NCBI RefSeq assembly: GCF_014647975.1
Contig: NZ_BMQF01000031.1
Span: 1 to 64,000, forward strand
Length of the DNA: 64,000 nt
Source: Streptomyces fumigatiscleroticus
GTDB lineage: Bacteria; Actinomycetota; Actinomycetes; Streptomycetales; Streptomycetaceae
Direction: 5' to 3'
Shown: positions 58,314 to 64,000 of the stretch, piece by piece
Layout: every line of letters starts with the position of its first letter
Numbering within the stretch: position 1 is the stretch's first letter
Notes under the pieces: model-generated
What the model was told of the DNA's origin: nothing
The model's input: only the letters and a program-made list of their open reading frames with translations
Database searches by the model: none
Position numbers and translations under genes: made by a program

Positions 58314-59297
58314 CTACTTCGTCAGCGCGTCGACGACGGCGTCGATGTACGCCTCCATCGACCCGGGACCGCCGAACATCCAGATGCCCTGCGGCAGCTG
58401 GTGCACGTCACCGGCCTTCACGAACGGCAGCGACTTCCACACGGAGTTCTTGGTGAGCGCTCCGTCGAAGGGGTTGCTGCTCGCGTCGTCCTCGCTGCCG
58501 ATGTAGGCGAACTGGACGTCGTCGCCGAGCTTCGTCAGGCCCTCGACGTCGGTGGAGCCGAGGCCGTAGCTCTCGTCGCCCTTGACCGTCCAGGCGTTCT
58601 TCAGGCCGATCGCCTCGTTGACGGTCCCGATGAGCGAACCGCTGGTGTACGGGCGGATGGTGACCTGGTTGGAGGTGACGTAGCCGTCGCCGAAGGCGAT
58701 CTCGGTGCCGTCGAGCCCGGCGTCGGCGAGGGCCTTCCTGCCCTCGGCGACCTTCGCCTCGAACCGGGACCTGACCGTCTTGGCCTTGTCCGTCGTGCCG
58801 GTGGCCTCGGCGATGAGGTCGATGTTGTCCAGCATCCGCCCGATCTGGTCGGAGGCGTCGGCGGACTTCACCTCCAGCACCGGGGCGATCTTGCGCAGTT
58901 GCTTCACGGCCGAGTCGGACAGGTCGGTGGTGGCGACGACGAGGTCCGGCGCGAGGGAGGCGATGGTGTCCATGCTGGGCTCGCCCCGGGTGCCGATGTC
59001 CTTGGGCGTGCTCGTGAGCGGCACCGCGGTGTCCCACTCCTTGTAGCCCTTGACGTCGGCGACGCCGACCGGGTCGACCCCGAGCGTGAGAAGGCTCTCG
59101 GTGACGTTCCACTCGGTGGTGACGACCTTGGTGGCGGGGGCGTCGAGCTTCACCTTCGCGCCCGAGGCGTCGGTGAGGGTGACGGGCTCGGCGGTCTTCC
59201 CGCTCTTGCCGTCGGCGGCGGGCTCGGTGGTGCCGCAGGCGGCCAGGGCGAGCGCCGCGGCCGTGGTGGCGGCCGCGGTGAACAGGAGGCGTCTCAT
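58314..59297 (-). CDS. Iron-siderophore substrate-binding lipoprotein
   Basis: The 327-residue protein has lipobox LALAACG and the Fe3+-siderophore binding fold (VVTTEWNVTESLLTLGVDPV, GTRGEPSMDTIASLAPDLVV). Its ATG overlaps the ATPase stop by four bases. The siderophore type cannot be told from sequence, and no biosynthetic genes are adjacent. Confidence 0.92.
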   Translation of the reverse strand: MRRLLFTAAATTAAALALAACGTTEPAADGKSGKTAEPVTLTDASGAKVKLDAPATKVVTTEWNVTESLLTLGVDPVGVADVKGYKEWDTAVPLTSTPKDIGTRGEPSMDTIASLAPDLVVATTDLSDSAVKQLRKIAPVLEVKSADASDQIGRMLDNIDLIAEATGTTDKAKTVRSRFEAKVAEGRKALADAGLDGTEIAFGDGYVTSNQVTIRPYTSGSLIGTVNEAIGLKNAWTVKGDESYGLGSTDVEGLTKLGDDVQFAYIGSEDDASSNPFDGALTKNSVWKSLPFVKAGDVHQLPQGIWMFGGPGSMEAYIDAVVDALTK

Positions 59298-60154
59298 GAG
59301 GTGGTGCCGAGCCTTTCGCTTCGGGTGTGGTGACGGCCGATCGGGCGGGTGCGCAGCCGGCCGGTCAGGGGGTCGGTGTCGACGTCGATCCGGATGCCGT
59401 AGACGGCGGTCAGGCGTTCTGGCGTCAGCACGTCCGCGGGCGAACCGTCGGCGACGATCCGGCCCGCTTCGAGCAGCGTGATCCGGTCGGCGACGGCAGC
59501 CGCCTGGTCGAGGTCGTGCAGCACGACACCGACGGCGATCCCGTGGTCGTCCGCCAGGTCACGGATGAGATCGAGGAGTTCGACCTGGTAGCGCAGGTCG
59601 AGGTAGGTCGTCGGCTCGTCCAGGAGCAGGACGCCGGTCTCCTGGGCCAGACAGCTCGCCAGCCAGACGCGCTGCAACTGCCCGCCGGACAGCTGCTCGG
59701 CGTTGCGTCCGGCGAGGTCCGCCACGCCGGTCAGGCCCAGCGCGCGGTCGACCGCGGCCGGGCCGTCCGGGTCCGGCCGGCCAAAGCGGCCCCGGTAGGG
59801 GTAGCGGCCGAACTCGACGACGTCCCGGACCGTGAGCCCGCCGGGCGTGGGGCGCCCCTGCGTCAGAAGCGCGACGTACCGCGAGAACTCACGGGGGGTC
59901 AGGGCGAGTCCGTCGGTGTCGGTGTCCAGGGTGAGCGTGGCGCTGCGGGCGCGCTGCAACCGGGCGATCGTGCGCAGGAGCGTCGACTTGCCGCTGCCGT
60001 TCGGGCCCACCAGGGCGGTCACTTCGCCGGGCCGGAGGGTGAGGGCCGCGTCGTGCACGACATCGAGGCCGTCGTACGACACGGTCACGTCCGTGGCCGA
60101 CAGCCCGTGCCCGCGCAGGCGTGGGGCACCGGCTCTCTCTTCACCAGTTCTCAC
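59294..60154 (-). CDS. Iron-siderophore ABC transporter ATP-binding protein
   Basis: The 286-residue protein has Walker A GPNGSGKSTLL, signature LSGGQLQRVWLA, Walker B VLLLDEPTTYLD and the H-loop VLHDLDQAA. It is the first gene of the operon. The GTG start lies only six bases from the iron box, with no ribosome site between, so the transcript may be leaderless or a start further inside may be used. Confidence 0.9.
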   Translation of the reverse strand: MRTGEERAGAPRLRGHGLSATDVTVSYDGLDVVHDAALTLRPGEVTALVGPNGSGKSTLLRTIARLQRARSATLTLDTDTDGLALTPREFSRYVALLTQGRPTPGGLTVRDVVEFGRYPYRGRFGRPDPDGPAAVDRALGLTGVADLAGRNAEQLSGGQLQRVWLASCLAQETGVLLLDEPTTYLDLRYQVELLDLIRDLADDHGIAVGVVLHDLDQAAAVADRITLLEAGRIVADGSPADVLTPERLTAVYGIRIDVDTDPLTGRLRTRPIGRHHTRSERLGTTS

Positions 60155-60159
60155 GTGGT

Positions 60160-60178
60160 GAAGGTTAGCCTAACCTTA
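60160..60178. promoter_or_regulatory. Iron box (DmdR/IdeR-type operator)
   Basis: GAAGGTTAGCCTAACCTTA matches the actinobacterial iron-box consensus TTAGGTTAGSCTAACCTAA closely and is palindromic about its centre. It sits immediately upstream of the iron-siderophore ABC operon and predicts iron repression. Confidence 0.92.
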
Positions 60179-60229
60179 GCTGTGTTGGTGCAGGTGGAGC
60201 CCCTTACGGCACCGAAGGCGCCGGAGCGC

Positions 60230-61033
60230 TCAGGGTCGCCCGTCGCCGCCCTGCGCCGTTCCCGGCTCCGCCATCCTCCGGTGCAGAACCGCCTTGGCGC
60301 CGTCGGGCAGCACCCGGTCGGCCGCGCCCTGCGCCTTCGTCTTCAGGGAGCCCGTGACCGCCTTCCTGCGGCCCTTCATCACCGCCTCGAAGGCCTGCTC
60401 GGCGACGCGCGCGGGATCGTCCTTGTCCTGGCTGCCGATCTTCGTGTCCGCCATGCCGGCCCGGCGGAAGAAGTCGGTCTCCGTCGGCCCCGGCAGGAAG
60501 GAGGTGACGGTGACACCGGTGTCCTTCAGCTCCTCCTGCAACGCCTGGGCGAAGGACTGGACGAAGGACTTGGAGGCGTTGTAGACCGGCTGGAAGGCGC
60601 CGGGCATCATGGCGGCGATCGAGGAGGTGAACAGCATCCTCCCCGTGCCGCGCCGCACCATCCGGCGCAGCAGCGGCTTGGCCAGCCGCACCGTCGAGAC
60701 CACGTTGAGGTCGACCACGGACAGATCGTCGGCCAGGTCGGTGTCCACGAACGCCCCGCCCTGCCCGACCCCCGCGTTGAGGGCGGCCACGTCCACGTCG
60801 AGCCCGGTCGTGGCGGCGACCAGCCGGTCGACGCCCGCCGGCTCCCTGAGGTCGGCGCGGACCGCCCGTACGTCGGCACCCGCGTCCCGCAGCCGCCGCG
60901 CCGCGTGTTCCAGACGGTCGTCCTCGGCGTTGATCACCAGACGGAAGCCGTGCCCGGCGAACTGCTCGGCCAGTGCGAACCCGATTCCGCTGGAGGCCCC
61001 GGTCACCAGGGCGAGCGGGCTGTTGTCATCCAT
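60230..61033 (-). CDS. Short-chain dehydrogenase/reductase
   Basis: The 267-residue classical SDR has LVTGASSGIGFALAEQ, the NAG motif AALNAGVG, the catalytic Ser in LFTSSIAAMM and YNASKSF as the YxxxK pair. The C-terminal 50 residues are basic (KAVTGSLKTKAQGAADRVLP), as in SDRs annotated as DltE-like oxidoreductases. The substrate is unknown. Confidence 0.92.
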   Translation of the reverse strand: MDDNSPLALVTGASSGIGFALAEQFAGHGFRLVINAEDDRLEHAARRLRDAGADVRAVRADLREPAGVDRLVAATTGLDVDVAALNAGVGQGGAFVDTDLADDLSVVDLNVVSTVRLAKPLLRRMVRRGTGRMLFTSSIAAMMPGAFQPVYNASKSFVQSFAQALQEELKDTGVTVTSFLPGPTETDFFRRAGMADTKIGSQDKDDPARVAEQAFEAVMKGRRKAVTGSLKTKAQGAADRVLPDGAKAVLHRRMAEPGTAQGGDGRP

Positions 61034-61191
61034 GACACCGGAGTAACCCGGCAGGGCCGCCGCAACCGTCCCCGGACCGGCGCGGAACGTACCCCGGGCG
61101 GGTGGGGGGAGGGAATCCGGCCGCGCGGGTCCGGCGAAAACGGGAACGCGTCCGTTGTACGCATCCCCGAGCCCGAGGAACGGTGGCCACG

Positions 61192-61605
61192 ATGGCCGAG
61201 TACGAACGCTCCCGCACCATGCCCGCCTCGCCCGAGCAGGTCTTCGACCGGGCCGCGGACCTGGACCGGCTGGACGGCTGGCTCCCGCGGGACCTGCATG
61301 TGCGGGCGGAGGACCTGCCCGCGGTCACGGTGCACGAGGACCGCACCGACGAGGACACCTCCGCGCTGCTGCGGGCCGAGCGCGACCAGCTGCGGATCGA
61401 GTGGGGCACCCGCGAGCAGGGCAGCTACGCGGGCTGGCTCCAGGTGGCCGGCATCGGCAGCGGCAGCAGCGAGGTGACGGTGCACCTGTCGTTCTTCGAC
61501 GACCGTCACGACCCCGGCGAGCGGCGGGTGCGGGAGGCGCTGGAGGCCAGCCTGCGCAGGCTGGAGCAGCAGGTGCGGCCGGACGGCGGCGCGACGTCCG
61601 GCTGA
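61192..61605 (+). CDS. SRPBCC (START-like) ligand-binding protein
   Basis: The 137-residue protein starts MAEYERSRTMPASPEQVFDR and shows the helix-grip pattern with DLDRLDGWLP, then LRIEWGTREQGSYAGWLQV and SEVTVHLSFF, ending in a C-terminal helix. These proteins bind lipids or polyketides or act as cyclases. A GTG at 61183 is an equally possible start. It is convergent with the DMT transporter. Confidence 0.82.
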   Translation: MAEYERSRTMPASPEQVFDRAADLDRLDGWLPRDLHVRAEDLPAVTVHEDRTDEDTSALLRAERDQLRIEWGTREQGSYAGWLQVAGIGSGSSEVTVHLSFFDDRHDPGERRVREALEASLRRLEQQVRPDGGATSG

Positions 61606-61626
61606 CGGGCGCTCTCCCCGCCGCGC

Positions 61627-62499
61627 TCACCGCCCGGTGCGCAGGTCGATCCCGCGCCGGGCCAGGGTGAGCACCCCCGCGACGACCAGCGCCACGCCGA
61701 GCGCCTGGGGCACCAGCCACCAGCCCGCCCGCAGCTGCTCGCGGTACAGGAGAGCGCCGAGCAGCAGGCTCACCGTCGCGTCCCCCAGGGTGAGCGCCGG
61801 CTGGGAGGCGACCAGGGGACCGCCCTGCATGGCGTGCTCCAGCAGCAGTACGGCACCCACACCGGCCGCGGCGAACGCGTACGTCTGCCAGGCGGTGAGG
61901 AAGGCGGCCGGGCCGCCGGTGTCCAGGACCCGCATCGCGTCCTTCATCAGGGCGGCCGTCAGCGCGTAGCACACGGCGGTGGCCGCGCCGAGGCAGCCGG
62001 CCCGGGCCTTGCCGACGGGCCGCTTCAGCCCGGCCCCCGCCAGGACGACGACCGCCGCGGCCCCGGCCGCCAGCGCCCACAGCCACCGGGCGGCCGACAC
62101 GTGCTCGGCGTGCTCCCCGGCCGGTGCCGCCCCGGCCAGCGCCAGTCCGAGCCCGCCGACCACCGCGGCCACGGCCGCCCACAGCACCCGCGGCAGTCTG
62201 CGCCCGGTCACCAGCGAGGCCAGCAGCAGGGCGAGCGGCAGCTCCAGCACGAACAGCGGCTGGACGAGCGACATCGGGCCCGTCGCCAGCGCCGCCGCCT
62301 GCCCCACGCCGGCGACGATCACGGCCAGCATGCCGGCGAGCCAGACCGGCCTGCGCAGCAGATCGAGGATCAGTCCGGGACGGAACCCCCTGCTCTGCGG
62401 CACGCTCAGCGCGGCCCGCCGCTGCAACACGGTGGCCAGCGCGTTGCTGAACGCGGCGACCAGAGCGAAGACGACCGAGAGCACGACACCCATATCCAC
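61627..62499 (-). CDS. DMT-superfamily (EamA-like) transporter
   Basis: The 290-residue protein has about ten helices with internal duplication: GVVLSVVFALVAAFSNALAT at the start, then LVQPLFVLELPLALLLASLV and a C-terminal AGWWLVPQALGVALVVAGVL. Metabolite export is typical; the substrate is unknown. GTG 62499 follows GAGGATCG. Confidence 0.88.
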   Translation of the reverse strand: MDMGVVLSVVFALVAAFSNALATVLQRRAALSVPQSRGFRPGLILDLLRRPVWLAGMLAVIVAGVGQAAALATGPMSLVQPLFVLELPLALLLASLVTGRRLPRVLWAAVAAVVGGLGLALAGAAPAGEHAEHVSAARWLWALAAGAAAVVVLAGAGLKRPVGKARAGCLGAATAVCYALTAALMKDAMRVLDTGGPAAFLTAWQTYAFAAAGVGAVLLLEHAMQGGPLVASQPALTLGDATVSLLLGALLYREQLRAGWWLVPQALGVALVVAGVLTLARRGIDLRTGR

Positions 62500-62574
62500 C
62501 GATCCTCACCCGCCCCGCCCCCGGCCGCGCGCCGAGCACACCTTGGGGGCCCGGCGTCGGCGGGCGCGCACCGC

Positions 62575-63324
62575 TCACCGCGGCCCGGTCAGCTCCTCGG
62601 GGACGTCGCCCCGCGCCACCTCGGCGGCGAGAGCGCTGAGCTTCTTGCGCCGGGAGCGGGCATGGGCGCGCAGCCGGGTGAACGCCTCGTCCACGCCGAC
62701 GCGCAGCCGGTCGGAGAGCACGCCCTTGGCCTGCTCGATGACGACGCGGCTGTCCAGCGCGGTCTGGAGCTGCCCGATGAGCGTGTCGCGGTGGCGCAGT
62801 TCCTGCCGGTGCAGGAAGCAGACGGTGGCGGCGTCGGCCAGGGTCTGGGCGAGCCGCACGTCGTGCCGGGTCGGCATCGGCGGGGCGGCGATCATCAGGT
62901 TGAGGGCGCCGATGGTCTGGTCGGCCGTACGCAGCGGCACCGCCGCGATCGCGCTGATGCCCGCCCGCACGGCCCGGGACGCGAACCGGGGCCAGCGCGA
63001 GGCCCCGAGGCTGCCCGGGGTGAGGCCGGTCGGACGCAGCGGGGTCTGGCTGCGGGCGGTGTCCAGGCAGGGGCCCTCGTCCACCTCGAACTGGTAGTCG
63101 GTCAGATAGCGGCAGCGTTCGTTCGAGGCGGTGGCGCAGGCGACCTTTCCATCCGTGCGGAGCACGGTGATCCCGGCGGCGGGCACCTTCACCAGGGCGA
63201 CGGCGTGCGCTGTCAGGTCGTGCAGCAGTTCGAGCGGGTCGAAGCCGGTGGGACGGCCGGCCAGGTCCAGGACGGACACGGCCAGAAGCACGTCGCGCGG
63301 TGTGGCCGGCATGGGGGGAGCCAC
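62575..63324 (-). CDS. GAF-ANTAR antitermination-type regulator
   Basis: The 249-residue protein has a GAF sensor domain (about 25-165; LHDLTAHAVALVKVPAAGIT, DYQFEVDEGPCLDTAR). A C-terminal ANTAR RNA-binding domain (about 178-238) follows, with ALDSRVVIEQAKGVLSDRLR and VDEAFTRLRAHARS. ANTAR proteins bind dual-hexaloop RNA hairpins to prevent termination. Its target is not evident here. The GTG at 63324 follows AGGATCG. Confidence 0.9.
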   Translation of the reverse strand: MAPPMPATPRDVLLAVSVLDLAGRPTGFDPLELLHDLTAHAVALVKVPAAGITVLRTDGKVACATASNERCRYLTDYQFEVDEGPCLDTARSQTPLRPTGLTPGSLGASRWPRFASRAVRAGISAIAAVPLRTADQTIGALNLMIAAPPMPTRHDVRLAQTLADAATVCFLHRQELRHRDTLIGQLQTALDSRVVIEQAKGVLSDRLRVGVDEAFTRLRAHARSRRKKLSALAAEVARGDVPEELTGPR

Positions 63325-63746
63325 CGATCCTGGGGGGAGCGTCCGCCGGTGGGCGAGGGCGGACGATCGGCCCCGTGCCGCCGGCGGAGTGGATGAGCCG
63401 ACCGACGGGCGTGAGCGCGTGTCGTGTCCGCTGACGGATACACCCGGCTCGCCTCGATCCCGCTTTGCTCGCCCGTCCGAGGTCCCGTCGTGCCGATCAC
63501 AACCGGTGCTGGAGGACCTCGCGTTGCCGCAGTCGTTGCCGCAGCCATTCTAGCCAGCCCGCCCTGACGCGGGCAGAACGCTTCCGGGCCAAAGTGCCGC
63601 AGGCGGGCGGTCGGTCGTCCCCCGGTCGCGCACGACACGTGCCGGACACCGCGGTCCGCGGCCGCCCTTCGGCCCGGTCGGGCCGAACCGGCCGCCGGTG
63701 CGCGGTGCCGGCGGTTCCGCGGACGCCGGTGCGGGCCGAGGCGCCG
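63325..63746. other. 422-bp intergenic region
   Basis: No gene was recognised. On the minus strand a TAGAAT sequence (63547-63552) resembles a -10 box, about 220 bases before the GAF-ANTAR start, without a convincing -35. Nearby GTTGCCGCAG is repeated (63532-63553 region). A leader of that length could hold an ANTAR-type RNA structure, but none was identified. Confidence 0.35.
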
Positions 63747-63884
63747 TCAACGGCCGGCCGGCACGGTGGCGTTCGCCGCCCGCCCGGGCAGGTCCGCGCC
63801 CGTCCAGGACAGCGCCGTCCAGCCGGACCCGGGGCTGTTTCCCAGCAGCGTGGACCGGGTGTTCGGCATCTCGGGGGTGATCAT
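63747..63884 (-). CDS. 45-codon ORF created by a 134-bp tandem duplication
   Basis: The frame starts ATG at 63884 and encodes MITPEMPNTRSTLLGNSPGS, then GWTALSWTGADLPGRAANAT and VPAGR before TGA. Its last 39 residues are identical to the C-terminus of the partial gene entering from the right edge. The ATG overlaps that gene's stop by four bases (ATGA). GC at third positions is about 95%, so the sequence has a coding history. It is either a duplicated 3' end that is now translated by coupling, or one unit of a series of small repeated ORFs. Confidence 0.5.
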   Translation of the reverse strand: MITPEMPNTRSTLLGNSPGSGWTALSWTGADLPGRAANATVPAGR

Positions 63885-64000
63885 CGGCCGGCCGGCACGG
63901 TGGCGTTCGCCGCCCGCCCGGGCAGGTCCGCGCCCGTCCAGGACAGCGCCGTCCAGCCGGACCCGGGGCTGTTTCCCAGCAGCGTGGACCGGGTGTTCGG
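63751..64000. repeat. 134-bp direct tandem repeat reaching the right edge
   Basis: The 116 bases 63751-63866 reappear exactly at 63885-64000, separated by 18 bases, giving a period of 134 bp. The second copy is cut off by the end of the window, so more copies may follow. Confidence 0.95.
63881..64000 (-). CDS. C-terminal part of a protein that enters from the right edge (partial)
   Basis: Thirty-nine sense codons and a stop are visible on the minus strand, reading PNTRSTLLGNSPGSGWTALS and onward to VPAGR, with strongly GC-biased third positions. The upstream part lies outside the window, so neither family nor length is known. Its end is duplicated downstream. Confidence 0.55.
   Translation of the reverse strand, partial: PNTRSTLLGNSPGSGWTALSWTGADLPGRAANATVPAGR

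Overview
The window is chromosomal DNA from a high-GC actinomycete, almost certainly a Streptomyces. Third-codon-position GC is near saturation, GTG starts and 4-nt stop/start overlaps are common, and the gene families are typical of the genus (isorenieratene-type crt genes, snapalysin, DUF574 methyltransferase, sugar ABC operons without an ATPase gene, DmdR/IdeR-type iron box). The accessory content, many remnants and many minisatellites suggest a chromosome arm rather than the core. No tRNA, rRNA, CRISPR array, transposase or phage gene was seen.

Layout. 0-8 kb: a hypoxia/redox block with a flavohaemoglobin, a cyclic-nucleotide-fold protein lacking a DNA-binding domain, a phosphoketolase, a flavin-barrel protein and a DosS-like GAF histidine kinase that keeps the haem-pocket HHPPM motif. 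8-12 kb: small proteins, a snapalysin protease, a STAS-like protein, a winged-helix regulator and a small secreted protein. 12-20 kb: two divergent carotenoid operons, crtI-crtB-Rieske(crtV-like) and crtY-crtT-crtU. crtE is missing and a 55-codon ORF sits in its place. 20-23 kb: a YihY membrane protein and three cysteine-free ribosomal proteins (L33, L31B, L36) with a strong terminator, then a DUF3533/YhgE-like membrane protein and a frameshifted repeat-containing gene. 23-34 kb: an acyl-CoA dehydrogenase and a galactan/galactoside locus (GH30, GH42, binding protein, two permeases, divergent LacI regulator with two palindromic operators).

34-38 kb is an unstable stretch. It holds an 18/19-bp minisatellite, a frameshifted SnoaL-like gene, a MOSC gene, a 27-bp minisatellite of about 12 units, phosphoglucomutase, a remnant of an alpha-L-rhamnosidase and a cold-shock-like gene. 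38-47 kb: a methyltransferase/Lrp pair, two adjacent paralogous proteins of unknown function (one membrane-anchored with an extracytoplasmic beta domain), a secreted protein, an HU-like fragment, a DUF574 methyltransferase and a MarR/MFS-USP pair. 47-56 kb: a co-directional sulfatase locus comprising a formylglycine-generating enzyme, ROK regulator, taurine/nitrate-type ABC transporter, type I sulfatase and GH43. 56-64 kb: an exonuclease remnant, an iron-siderophore ABC transporter behind an iron box, an SDR, an SRPBCC protein, a DMT transporter, a GAF-ANTAR protein, and a 134-bp coding tandem duplication that runs off the right edge.

How parts work together. FGE should convert Cys49 of the sulfatase to formylglycine. 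Desulfated glycan could then be trimmed by GH43, with the released sulfate ester or sulfonate imported by the ABC system under ROK control. The galactan locus pairs a secreted GH30 endo-enzyme with uptake and intracellular GH42, switched by LacI. Functional statements rest on recognised motifs and context; no database search was run.
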